This document shows positions 7,326 to 14,309 of a stretch of 14,441 nucleotides of DNA, in pieces; positions within the stretch are counted from its first letter, which is position 1; each line of letters opens with the position of its first letter. Source of the stretch: Rickettsia typhi (lineage in GTDB: Bacteria; Pseudomonadota; Alphaproteobacteria; Rickettsiales; UBA1997); assembly GCA_945906835.1 (NCBI GenBank), contig CAMDRL010000015.1:1-14441 (forward strand), written 5' to 3'. A model generated the notes under the pieces. It was not told the origin of the DNA, did not search any database, and saw only the letters and a program-made list of their open reading frames with translations. The translations under genes were made by a program, and so were the position numbers.

Positions 7326-7606
7326 AGAATCGAGATCTCGATTTTTATTCTTCATGTTGTTTTTCTTTATTGCCTCTAGATGAAGATTTTTTGTTTGAGC
7401 GGTAATTCTGGCATTCTTATCGCAATAGTCTTTATCTGCATAAACCACTCCCTGATTTGGTGCAACATTTTTAAATCCTTTGGAATCAATGATATTAGGA
7501 GAAGTGATACAACTTTGTTTATCATTCCAGATTGCATGTCGACTGAGGCGCGTTGCTTATATCCATGCCAGATTTTATCTTTTGATTTAGCACCGAATTT
7601 AGACAC
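7326..7606 (-). pseudogene. IS5-family transposase fragment, frameshifted, both ends missing
   Basis: On the minus strand the first frame reads SKFGAKSKDKIWHGYKQRAS then VDMQSGMINKV, a motif run typical of IS5-family DDE transposases. Near 7500-7510 the frame shifts by one, and the second frame continues SPNIIDSKGFKNVAPNQG, VVYADKDYCDKNARITAQ (the ADKGY-like catalytic Asp region), and HLEAIKKNNMKNKNRDLD. It stops matching at the IS630 end (7324). The N-terminal third is lost at the palindromic element starting at 7609, and the C-terminal part with the catalytic Glu is missing. A perfect 16-bp palindrome, AATCGAGATCTCGATT (7328-7343), covers the NRDLD codons. This is a dead relic. Confidence 0.8.
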
Positions 7607-7608
7607 TG

Positions 7609-7754
7609 TTAGCTAATTATTTTTATCCCATATTTAGCCCTGTTTTTGCTTATTTTTTGACAAAATTATTCAAAATATATCCAAATATTTATCATAATTT
7701 TGTCAAAAAAACGCTAAAAGCATGTCAAAATCTGTGCTAAAAATAATTAGCTAA
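7609..7754. repeat. 146-bp MITE-like imperfect inverted repeat downstream of dapA
   Basis: Two arms of 61 bp (7609-7669 and 7694-7754) are inverted copies with about 49 of 61 positions matching by hand count, around a 24-bp A+T-rich centre. The outer ends TTAGCTAATTATTTTTA and the inner ends TTTTTTGACAAAATTAT are the best conserved. Each arm carries an inward-facing TTGACA hexamer. The element cuts off the IS5 fragment on its left and ends 6 bp from the dapA stop on its right, so in dapA mRNA it would form a long hairpin and could serve as terminator or RNA stabiliser. It has no coding capacity. No target duplication could be seen. Confidence 0.7.
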
Positions 7755-7760
7755 AAGTAT

Positions 7761-8630
7761 CTAAATCAAACCCAACTTTTTCATCTCGCTTTTAATTCTA
7801 AATTTAGCTGCTTCTGAAGGTTCAACTAAAGGCAAACGAATTTCAGTATCACAAAATCCTAGCAAAGAGGCGGCGTATTTAATTGGAATTGGATTGGTTT
7901 CGCAAAACATTGCAGCGTGAAGAGAGGTTAGCTTATCTTGAATTTCTAAGGCTACTTTGTAATTTTCAACTGCGCAGAATTTTTGTAAATCACTAACTAA
8001 TTTTGGTGCGATGTTAGAAGTAACTGAAATTACGCCATTACCGCCCATAGCGTTAAAACCAACTACTGTAGCATCTTCGCCAGAAAGAAAGGCGAAATCT
8101 TTTTTGATCAAAAGTCTTAGTGAGGCAACTCTAGCTAAATCACCCGTGGCATCTTTAAGACCAACAACATTTTCTAACTCAGAAATTCTGGCTAAATTTT
8201 CATCAGAAATATTAATCACAGATCTTCCTGGAATATTGTAAACAATAAGAGGAATTCCACATTCATTTAAAGCTTTATAATGTTGATAAACACCTTCTGG
8301 AGTTGGTTTATTGTAATAAGGCGCAACGACTAAACAAGAATCCGCGCCAATTCTTTTAGCGTGATTAGTCATCATAATGGCTTCATGAGTAGAGTTTGAG
8401 CCAGTTCCTGCCATTACTTCAACTCTTTTGTTAGAAATTTCTACACAAAGTTTGATTACTAAATTATGCTCTTCATGAGAAAGAGTGGCAGACTCACCTG
8501 TTGTGCCACAAGGGATTATGCCATCAATGCCATTTGCAATTTGATATTCAACTAATTTTTCCAAAGACTTTTCATCAACTTGACCATTTTTGAATGGAGT
8601 AATGAGAGCTGTGAATGTTTTAGTTGCCAT
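7761..8630 (-). CDS. dapA: 4-hydroxy-tetrahydrodipicolinate synthase
   Basis: DapA condenses pyruvate with aspartate semialdehyde, the committed step to diaminopimelate for peptidoglycan and to lysine. The 289-residue TIM barrel shows the catalytic set: T43-T44 in CGTTGES, Y131 in YNIPGRS (R136 binds the carboxylate), and the Schiff-base K159 in VGLKDATGD. The E. coli equivalents are T44-T45, Y133, R138 and K161. Retention of dapA suggests that the organism still makes diaminopimelate. The gene stands alone on the minus strand, divergent from nuoA, with the MITE-like repeat 6 bp past its TAG stop. The length is within a few residues of the family norm, so the insertion has cost little or nothing of the C-terminus. 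Confidence 0.97.
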   Translation of the reverse strand: MATKTFTALITPFKNGQVDEKSLEKLVEYQIANGIDGIIPCGTTGESATLSHEEHNLVIKLCVEISNKRVEVMAGTGSNSTHEAIMMTNHAKRIGADSCLVVAPYYNKPTPEGVYQHYKALNECGIPLIVYNIPGRSVINISDENLARISELENVVGLKDATGDLARVASLRLLIKKDFAFLSGEDATVVGFNAMGGNGVISVTSNIAPKLVSDLQKFCAVENYKVALEIQDKLTSLHAAMFCETNPIPIKYAASLLGFCDTEIRLPLVEPSEAAKFRIKSEMKKLGLI

Positions 8631-8747
8631 ATGAATTTTAAATTGATTTTATTGGAGCGAAAATTATTTTATCTTAAATATTTTGAAGACATCTTTAAAA
8701 AACTATCCGTCTTCTCTTAAAATACAATCAACAAATTAACAAGATAA
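8631..8747. promoter_or_regulatory. Divergent dapA/nuoA promoter region
   Basis: These 117 bp must contain the promoters for dapA (leftward) and the nuo genes (rightward). A possible nuoA promoter is TTGGAG followed after 17 bp by TAAATA (about 8653-8681), only a moderate match to consensus. A short inverted repeat GAAGAC/GTCTTC spans about 8685-8714. No strong Shine-Dalgarno sequence is present before nuoA. The exact signals are uncertain. Confidence 0.35.
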
Positions 8748-9161
8748 ATGGACTGTCACGAAACTATATCAAAGGTTGCCAATGCTGTTTCAAATGCAGA
8801 TTTACTTTCTTCGCAATATTTGCCAATTTTAATATTTTTGGTAATTGCAATTGGCCTTTCTTGTGTGATTATTATAATTCCTTTCATACTTGCCAAAGCC
8901 AAGCCTGATCATGAAAAGCTTTCATCTTATGAATGTGGTTTTGAAGGTGAGGGAAAAGTTCGTGGCGAATTCAATGTGCAATTTTATCTAGTAGCAATTT
9001 TATTTATTATTTTTGATTTGGAAATTGCCTTTTTATTTCCTTGGGCTGTTAGTCTTAACAAGATTGGAGTTTTTGGTTTTTGGTCAATGATGGTGTTTTT
9101 GACACTGCTTACTGTTGGGTTTATTTATGAGTGGATGCGTGGTGCCCTTGAGTGGAGATAA
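8748..9161 (+). CDS. nuoA: NADH-quinone oxidoreductase subunit A
   Basis: NuoA is a small membrane subunit of proton-pumping complex I at the junction with the peripheral arm. The 137 residues contain three membrane helices (about 26-48, 80-99, 106-130), the conserved loop [24 protein letters not shown] (family pattern YECG plus F-x-VxFYLVA) and FLFPWA. The family is usually about 120 residues; the extra N-terminal 20 residues may be real, or translation may begin later, but no better start with a ribosome site is visible. It is the first gene of nuoA-nuoB-nuoC. Confidence 0.95.
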   Translation: MDCHETISKVANAVSNADLLSSQYLPILIFLVIAIGLSCVIIIIPFILAKAKPDHEKLSSYECGFEGEGKVRGEFNVQFYLVAILFIIFDLEIAFLFPWAVSLNKIGVFGFWSMMVFLTLLTVGFIYEWMRGALEWR

Positions 9162-9170
9162 ATAAGTTTC

Positions 9171-9196
9171 ACCGCCCTCGGTGGCGGGAATGACAA
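9171..9196. repeat. Short palindromic repeat between nuoA and nuoB
   Basis: The sequence ACCGCCCTCGGTGGCGGG (9171-9188) followed by AATGACA forms either CCGCC/GGCGG (9172-9176 with 9183-9187) or ACCG/CGGT hairpins. Read on the other strand it is a GTCATTCCCGCCACCGAGG-like sequence, the same type as the repeat at 13775-13852. It is the most G+C-rich spot in this part of the window. Confidence 0.5.
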
Positions 9197-9226
9197 TGAG
9201 TAAAATTTAAAATTAATAAAACAAAA

Positions 9227-9751
9227 ATGAATAACAATTCTCTTACAACCTTTAATCAAGATTCCATTCTTAATCAAGTTACTGATGAAATGAGTAACCG
9301 TGGTTTTGTGGTGGCGAAGCTTGATCAATTGGTTAATTGGGCAAGAACAGGCTCACTTTGGCCAATGACTTTTGGTTTGGCTTGTTGCGCCGTAGAGATG
9401 ATGCAAACTGCGGCAAGTCGTTATGATCTTGATAGATTTGGTTTAATTTTTCGCCCCAGCCCAAGACAGTCAGATGTTATGATTGTGGCTGGAACTCTAA
9501 CTAACAAAATGGCACCAGCGCTTCGTAAAGTTTACGATCAAATGGCAGAACCGCGTTATGTAATTTCAATGGGAAGCTGTGCTAATGGTGGTGGATATTA
9601 TCATTATTCTTATTCTGTAGTTAGAGGTTGTGATCGTATTGTGCCTGTGGATGTTTATGTTCCAGGATGTCCTCCAACTGCGGAAGCATTGCTTTATGGA
9701 GTTTTATTACTTCAAAGAAAAATTAAAAGAACTGGAAAGTTTAATCGTTAA
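9227..9751 (+). CDS. nuoB: NADH-quinone oxidoreductase subunit B
   Basis: NuoB carries cluster N2, the last iron-sulphur centre before quinone in complex I. The 174-residue protein has the four ligands C53 and C54 (LACCAVEMM), C118 ([17 protein letters not shown]) and C148 ([14 protein letters not shown]), in the usual spacing. The C-terminus [11 protein letters not shown] ends just inside the first copy of a 75-bp repeat: the last codons, Asn, Arg and TAA, overlap the repeat motif ATCGTTAAG. The insertion may therefore have supplied the present stop codon. There is no clear Shine-Dalgarno sequence before the ATG. Confidence 0.97.
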   Translation: MNNNSLTTFNQDSILNQVTDEMSNRGFVVAKLDQLVNWARTGSLWPMTFGLACCAVEMMQTAASRYDLDRFGLIFRPSPRQSDVMIVAGTLTNKMAPALRKVYDQMAEPRYVISMGSCANGGGYYHYSYSVVRGCDRIVPVDVYVPGCPPTAEALLYGVLLLQRKIKRTGKFNR

Positions 9752-9893
9752 GAAAACAGCCTTAACGGCTGTTTTTAGATTAAACGAGCATGAGGAGTGC
9801 CGCAGGCACCCGAATCTCATCGTTAAGAAAAAAGCCTTAACGGCTGTTTTTAGATTAAACGAGCATGAGGAGTGCCGCAGGCACCCGAATCTC
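9744..9893. repeat. Tandem pair of 75-bp repeats between nuoB and nuoC
   Basis: Copy 1 (9744-9818) and copy 2 (9819-9893) are head-to-tail and differ at one base (C9757 versus A9832). Each copy contains CGTTAAG, an 8-nt A-rich segment, CTTAACG and GCTGTTTTT (two competing hairpins), followed by AGATTAAACGAGCATGAGG and a second hairpin GTGCC-GCA-GGCAC (9797-9809 and 9872-9884) before CGAATCTC. The period is 25 codons, and one plus-strand frame is open through both copies, but I take that as a by-product. Near identity indicates a recent duplication. Confidence 0.85.
9753..9777 (+). terminator. Intrinsic terminator-like hairpin just after nuoB
   Basis: AAAACAGCC (9753-9761) pairs perfectly with GGCTGTTTT (9767-9775) around a 5-nt loop and ends in a T-run, the form of a rho-independent terminator, 1 nt past the nuoB stop. 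The second repeat copy has the same structure at 9828-9850 with one A/G mismatch. It competes with the CGTTAAG/CTTAACG hairpin. Since nuoC and later genes lie downstream, it must be leaky or nuoC must have its own promoter. Confidence 0.5.
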
Positions 9894-9916
9894 GATAATA
9901 GATAATATAAAATAAA

Positions 9917-10504
9917 ATGATCCAAGACCTTCAAGCTCAAGCTAATTACATCAAAGAAAATTTTTCTGAAGCTAATATTGTTGAGCCAATAAATCATGGC
10001 AACCTCATCATTTATGTTGCTGCTGAAAATATCATAAATTTTCTAAAATTCTTGCGTGAAGATGAAAAATTATCTTTCAAAGTTTTATTAGATGTTTTTG
10101 GTGCTGATATGCTTGGAGTTAGAAGTCCTAGATTTGAGGTGATTTATAATCTTCTTAGTTTAAAGCTAAATAATAGAATTACAGTAAAAGTTGCTTTGAA
10201 AGAAGGTGAAGAAGTTGCAACTGTAAGTACAGTTTTTGATTCGGCTGGTTGGTTTGAAAGAGAAGCTTTTGACATGTATGGAATTGTTTTTTCAGGACAT
10301 CCAGATTTGCGTCGCATCCTTACTGACTATGGTTTTGAAGGGCATCCTTTGCGTAAAGATTTTCCCCTTACTGGCTACAAAGAAGTTAGATATGATGACA
10401 AGACAAAAAGAGTGGTTTATGAACCAGTAAAGTTGATGCAAGAATTTCGAAATTTTGATTTTGAAATGCCTTGGGAAGGCACTAAATACAATGATAAAAA
10501 CTAA
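9917..10504 (+). CDS. nuoC: NADH-quinone oxidoreductase subunit C (30 kDa)
   Basis: NuoC belongs to the peripheral arm of complex I and packs against NuoD and NuoB. The 195 residues match free-standing alphaproteobacterial NuoC rather than a NuoCD fusion. The signature is clear: DSAGWFEREAFDMYGIVFSG and then HPDLRRILTDYGFEGHPLRK with DFPLTGY. It follows the tandem repeat after 23 bp and has no recognisable ribosome site. nuoD, the usual next gene, is absent here; a small membrane protein gene begins 14 bp downstream. Confidence 0.96.
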   Translation: MIQDLQAQANYIKENFSEANIVEPINHGNLIIYVAAENIINFLKFLREDEKLSFKVLLDVFGADMLGVRSPRFEVIYNLLSLKLNNRITVKVALKEGEEVATVSTVFDSAGWFEREAFDMYGIVFSGHPDLRRILTDYGFEGHPLRKDFPLTGYKEVRYDDKTKRVVYEPVKLMQEFRNFDFEMPWEGTKYNDKN

Positions 10505-10518
10505 ATTAAGGATTATTT

Positions 10519-10932
10519 ATGAGTGAAATTCTAAATAAAATTGGATCATCTTTTAAAGCTTCTTTAAGAGGAGAGGAATCAATAAATACCTTAATTTACA
10601 GATGGGGATTGATTGGTTGGATAGTGGCTTATTTTATAGCTAATAAGCTGATTAGAATGATTGATTTTAGATTTACCGATGTTTTGATTTCTATTGTTGC
10701 GGCAGGATATTTTATTTGGCACATATATGTCTTAAGAAAATGTTCTCCTAAAAAGCCAAAATTAAGCAAAGAAGAAAAACTAAAACTTAGAGAAGATGCT
10801 AGAAAAGATTTCAATAAGAAGGTGGTGAGAAAATTGCTTCTTCAAGAATCTATAAAAAAATGGGATCCAATTGTTGTTGCTATGGTGATAGATGCGTTCT
10901 GTATGGCACATTTCCTTGGTTATGTTTTTTAA
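10519..10932 (+). CDS. Unrecognised small inner-membrane protein
   Basis: I do not recognise a family. The 137-residue product has three hydrophobic segments (about 28-44, 53-72 and 117-137) and between the last two a highly charged, Lys-rich stretch (78-114, including PKKPKLSKEEKLKLREDARK) that may be a cytoplasmic helix or coiled coil. The start is supported by AAGGA at 10508-10512, 6 nt before the ATG, one of the few good ribosome sites in the window. It lies 14 bp after nuoC and is probably cotranscribed, so a role connected with complex I assembly is possible but unproven. Confidence 0.75.
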   Translation: MSEILNKIGSSFKASLRGEESINTLIYRWGLIGWIVAYFIANKLIRMIDFRFTDVLISIVAAGYFIWHIYVLRKCSPKKPKLSKEEKLKLREDARKDFNKKVVRKLLLQESIKKWDPIVVAMVIDAFCMAHFLGYVF

Positions 10933-10953
10933 GAAATTTTAATAAGTTTAGTA

Positions 10954-11571
10954 ATGATTTATAAGAAAATACAAAATAATCCTGAACAGAGATTAAATAT
11001 TTTGCATCAATCCTTGAAATGGGATGGAATATTTTCTGATCAAGAGGTTGATAAGATTGTTGAATATTGTAATGCTCAAGAAATGATAGAGGGTCAGGTT
11101 TCTGAAAAAGGATTGGTTGATGATCACGCTCGTAAATCCAAGGTTTCTTTTATTAGAAGAAAAGATGATAGTTCTTGGATTTTTGACAAAATTAATAATG
11201 CAATTGAGACAGCGAATGATCAATTTTATAATTTTGATTTGAATGGATACAGCGCTATTCAATATTCTGAATATCACGGAGATGAAGGTGGTAAATATGA
11301 TTTTCATATGGACACATTCTTGGGTGAGGAAGGTAAAAATTTTGAGATGCGCAAATTGTCTCTGGTTATGATGTTAAATGCTCCAGGTGTGGATTTTCAA
11401 GGCGGAGAATTTCAAATTAATAAAGGTCAAGAAAAAGAAGTAGAAAATATAGAGATGATAAAAGGCAGAATGATTTTTTTTCCATCTTTTTTAATTCATC
11501 GTGTAGCTCCAGTTACACAAGGGATAAGAAGATCTTTGGTTATTTGGGTTACTGGTCCAAAGTTTAGATAG
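10954..11571 (+). CDS. 2-oxoglutarate/Fe(II)-dependent dioxygenase, PKHD hydroxylase type
   Basis: A 205-residue cytoplasmic protein with the double-stranded beta-helix motif set: H118 and D120 in YDFHMDTF (HxD), distal H182 in LIHRVAPVTQGIRRSLV, and R192 to bind the 2-oxoglutarate carboxylate. The pattern HRV-PVT-G-R-SLV-W is characteristic of the PiuC/P4Hc-like group, whose members hydroxylate protein or small-molecule substrates. The substrate cannot be named. The last 40 residues look intact (VIWVTGPKFR). It follows the membrane protein gene after 21 bp and converges on folC with only 6 bp between the two stop codons, leaving no room for a separate terminator. Confidence 0.85.
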   Translation: MIYKKIQNNPEQRLNILHQSLKWDGIFSDQEVDKIVEYCNAQEMIEGQVSEKGLVDDHARKSKVSFIRRKDDSSWIFDKINNAIETANDQFYNFDLNGYSAIQYSEYHGDEGGKYDFHMDTFLGEEGKNFEMRKLSLVMMLNAPGVDFQGGEFQINKGQEKEVENIEMIKGRMIFFPSFLIHRVAPVTQGIRRSLVIWVTGPKFR

Positions 11572-11577
11572 ATTTCG

Positions 11578-12870
11578 TTATAAATCTTGATTTCGTTCTA
11601 AAAAACTTCCTGCTAAATAAAGAGATCCGCAGACTAATATTATAGAGTCTTTCTCCTTTTCATTTTTTGATAAAATTTTACTAAAAGCTTCATTAAAATT
11701 ATCAGCTGACATTGATTGTATTTGAAGTTTTTTAGCTATTTTAACAATTTCTTCTTTTTGATAAGACTTTGTTTCATTAGGAATTTCTAAGGCAATTAAT
11801 TGATTAATTATTGGAGAAATTTTCTGCAAAAATCCTTCACAATTCTTGTCTTGTAGCATAGAAAAAATTACAAATATTTTTTTATCTTTCTTTGATTTTA
11901 AAAATTTTCCCACTGTAGCTGCGCCTTGTAAATTATGGCTTCCATCAAGATATAACTCATAATTTTTAGGTAAAATTTGAAAGAATTTTCCTGAAGTTAT
12001 TTTTTGTAATCTGGCTTGCCAAAAGGTTTTTGTTAAAGCTGATTTGATGTGATTTTTGGTTATTTTAAATTTTTTTTGCGAGATAATTGAGGCAATTGCA
12101 ACCGAGGCATTTTCAATTTGATGATCTCCAGATAACGAGGGTAAAGGAAGTATTAATTTTTTACCAAACCCGCTAAATAAAAATTCATCTTTCCTCTTCT
12201 TGATTTTCCAATTCTGATTAAAAATTTTTATTTCTGAATTCTTTAATGAAGCCTCTTTCGCAATAGTTTCTAAGGCTGATTTTTTTTGTTTTCCAACAAT
12301 TACGGGGCAATTTTTTTTGATTATTCCGGCTTTTTCAAAGGCAATTTTCTGCAAAGTTTTTCCAAGAAAATCTGTGTGATCAAAAGCAATTGGAGTTATT
12401 ATTGAGCATAAAACTTTTGGTAAAATATTTGTTGCATCAAGCCTTCCTCCCATGCCAGTTTCAAGCAAAAGAACATCTGCTTTAATTTTACTAAAAGCTA
12501 AAAAAGCGGCAGCGGTAATTCCTTCAAAAAAAGTTACTTCAATTTTTGGTGATTTCTTGGATGCTTTTTTACATTCAAGCAAACATTCACTAAGAAAGTT
12601 GTCAGAAATTTCTGCTCCTGCCAAAACTATTCTCTCGTTAAAATTAACTAAATGAGGTGAGGTGTAAATGTGAGCTGAATAACCAGCCTCAGTAAAAATT
12701 TGGCGCAAAAAAGATAGAGTTGAGCCCTTGCCATTGGTTCCTGCAATGTGAATTGTTGGTGGAAGATTATTTTGAGGATTTCCTAAGCGATCAAGTAAAT
12801 CATAAACTCTTGTAAGTCCTAATTCTATGTTGCGATAACCTTTGAAATCTGGCCAAGGAGGAATTTTCAT
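11578..12870 (-). CDS. folC: Bifunctional dihydrofolate/folylpolyglutamate synthase
   Basis: Mur-ligase-like ATP-dependent enzyme that adds glutamate to dihydropteroate and to reduced folates. The 430 residues fit the family. Seen are the P-loop IAGTNGKGSTLSFL (42-55), the signature LLLETGMGGRLDATN (134-148), FDHTDFLG (163-170) with the metal-binding His, and IAFEKAGIIK with the lysine usually carbamylated in this family. The C-terminal glutamate-ligase domain includes YLDGSHNLQGA. It overlaps the yihY-like gene by 4 bp (ATGA), so the two are probably coupled. folC retention implies folate use, although no folate biosynthesis genes are seen here. Confidence 0.95.
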   Translation of the reverse strand: MKIPPWPDFKGYRNIELGLTRVYDLLDRLGNPQNNLPPTIHIAGTNGKGSTLSFLRQIFTEAGYSAHIYTSPHLVNFNERIVLAGAEISDNFLSECLLECKKASKKSPKIEVTFFEGITAAAFLAFSKIKADVLLLETGMGGRLDATNILPKVLCSIITPIAFDHTDFLGKTLQKIAFEKAGIIKKNCPVIVGKQKKSALETIAKEASLKNSEIKIFNQNWKIKKRKDEFLFSGFGKKLILPLPSLSGDHQIENASVAIASIISQKKFKITKNHIKSALTKTFWQARLQKITSGKFFQILPKNYELYLDGSHNLQGAATVGKFLKSKKDKKIFVIFSMLQDKNCEGFLQKISPIINQLIALEIPNETKSYQKEEIVKIAKKLQIQSMSADNFNEAFSKILSKNEKEKDSIILVCGSLYLAGSFLERNQDL

Positions 12871-13757
12871 TTTGAATTTTTGCGAAGAAAAATTGTGTAA
12901 GTGCGGTGAAAATGATAGTTAAATTCTGCCCCTAAAATAAATATCAAACTTATTAAATAGAAAAACATTAGTGAAATTATTATGCCAGCAAGTGAGCCAT
13001 AAATAAAGTTGAACTGATGAAAATTTGCTAAATAAAGTGAAAATAATTTTTCTAAAATTACCCAGAATATTACTGCCAATATTGACCCCGGCATGGTTTT
13101 ACTAATTCTTTGTTTGGCATTGGGAAGCGCGTAATAAAGCAAAGAAGTGGCGCAGGTAAGTAAGATAAAAAATGCTAAATGGCGAATGTAGAAAAAATCG
13201 TAATCAATTTTAAAGCTGATAGAAAATTTCCACTCAATGGCGCGCAAAACAATTGGGGCGATGATAAAAATTGCAATGCCAATTACGATGCTAAAAACAA
13301 TTACAAAAAATTCAGCAATGCTGACTAATCTGCGTAAAAGATATGGAGGTGGAAAATGTACACGATAGGCACGATTTAAAATGGTTCTGCAGCCTTCAAC
13401 CGAAGAAGATGCTGTCCAAATTACACCAATAATTGCTAAAGTAAGAAATGTTTGCGGTGGACCAGAAATTATTTCTCGAACTCTTGGAATTAAAGCTTCC
13501 ACAACTTCTTTTGGAGCAGCAGAAATTATTGAATAAATTAATTTAATTCCAGATTCTGAATCTCCAAAAAATCCAACTATTGAAATTAAAAAAATTAGGA
13601 AAGGAAAAATTGATAAAAGACTTAAAAACGCCAAATATCCAGCATGTTCAATACCATCTTGTCTTATGGTATCAATGATTGAGATACGAAGAATTTTAAA
13701 AGGTAAAACGCAATATTTACGAAAATTATAACCGAGTTTTGAGCGTTTAGGCAACAT
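12867..13757 (-). CDS. YihY/BrkB-family inner-membrane protein
   Basis: A 296-residue protein with six predicted membrane helices (about 40-63, 103-120, 145-172, 192-210, 222-243, 252-278). The final segment, FIYGSLAGIIISLMFFYLIS followed by LIFILGAEFNYHF, matches the family hallmark Y-GxLA and LGAExN. The early GYLAFLSLLSIFPFLI and SVEGCRTILNRAY are also typical. This family was once annotated as ribonuclease BN, which is incorrect; its members are membrane proteins of uncertain, possibly transport, function. The TGA stop overlaps the folC ATG. Confidence 0.9.
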   Translation of the reverse strand: MLPKRSKLGYNFRKYCVLPFKILRISIIDTIRQDGIEHAGYLAFLSLLSIFPFLIFLISIVGFFGDSESGIKLIYSIISAAPKEVVEALIPRVREIISGPPQTFLTLAIIGVIWTASSSVEGCRTILNRAYRVHFPPPYLLRRLVSIAEFFVIVFSIVIGIAIFIIAPIVLRAIEWKFSISFKIDYDFFYIRHLAFFILLTCATSLLYYALPNAKQRISKTMPGSILAVIFWVILEKLFSLYLANFHQFNFIYGSLAGIIISLMFFYLISLIFILGAEFNYHFHRTYTIFLRKNSK

Positions 13758-13774
13758 TTGTAAATTTTTGACTG

Positions 13775-13852
13775 TTTGTCATTCCTGTTAAGAGGCAAAT
13801 CCATTTTAAGCAAAATAAGTTTTGGATTCCCGCTTATCAAGGGAATAACAAA
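13775..13852. repeat. Two-armed palindromic element (GTCATTCC type)
   Basis: The outer ends TTTGTCATTCC (13775-13785) and GGAATAACAAA (13842-13852) are inverted repeats with one mismatch. The inner ends AATCCA (13798-13803) and TGGATT (13823-13828) are also complementary. The right arm alone makes a small hairpin, ATTCCC/GGGAAT. The element fills most of the gap between the GNAT gene and the yihY-like gene and has the same design as the element at 1043-1120. Confidence 0.65.
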
Positions 13853-13874
13853 AATAAGAATTTATTAATTAATA

Positions 13875-14309
13875 TTAGCTAGATTTTCTAAAGAAAAATC
13901 CATCTACGGTAAATTTTTCACGGGAGAAAATTTTTTGCGATGGTAATCTTTTTGTTTCAAGAGTTCCAATAATATTATCGCATTCAAAAACCGCAGTTTG
14001 CCATTCAACCCAGCGCAGAAGCATTTTGCCAACACCAATATTGCGCTTTGCGCGATCAATCATGAAATCTTCAATTTCAGTTACTTTGCCATAATTTAGT
14101 CTTTTAGCGATGTGAATACCAACAACTCCAATGCATCGCCCATCTTCAATTTCGGGATTTTCAAAAACAGCAGCCATTCTATAGCCTCTTTGCATCATAT
14201 TTAGAATGTCATCAACATAGGTTTCTTGATTCAAGTTGTCATAAATTTGCAACAATACCTTATAAGTTTCAGAAACTTCTTCTCTACTTTGAACTTCTTT
14301 TATTTGCAT
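13875..14309 (-). CDS. GNAT-family N-acetyltransferase
   Basis: A 144-residue protein of the Gcn5-related fold. Motif A is IEDFMIDRAKRNIGVGKMLL (79-98), with the acetyl-CoA pyrophosphate loop R89-NIGVG (family R/Q-x-x-G-x-G/A). The preceding strand GRCIGVVGIHIAKR fits beta-4 of the fold. Two Trp residues follow motif A (RWVEWQ). The substrate cannot be predicted. It is on the same strand as yihY and folC but separated from yihY by 117 bp containing a palindromic element, so it is probably a separate unit. The ATG at 14309-14307 begins MQIKEVQSREEV, a natural N-terminus for the fold. Confidence 0.85.
   Translation of the reverse strand: MQIKEVQSREEVSETYKVLLQIYDNLNQETYVDDILNMMQRGYRMAAVFENPEIEDGRCIGVVGIHIAKRLNYGKVTEIEDFMIDRAKRNIGVGKMLLRWVEWQTAVFECDNIIGTLETKRLPSQKIFSREKFTVDGFFFRKSS

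Noticed and set aside
7657..7706. Promoters from the two TTGACA hexamers in the MITE-like arms
   Set aside because: Neither hexamer is followed by an acceptable -10 at 16-18 bp, and they are present in both arms because the arms are inverted copies.
9744..9893. CRISPR array
   Set aside because: There are only two adjacent copies with no spacer of unique sequence between them, and no cas genes are present.
9630..9905. Plus-strand open frame of 91 codons covering the end of nuoB and both 75-bp repeats, giving a duplicated 25-residue peptide
   Set aside because: It overlaps nuoB in another frame and owes its repeated peptide to the 75-bp DNA period. It has no ribosome site or recognisable domain. 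The same repeats are also open on the minus strand.
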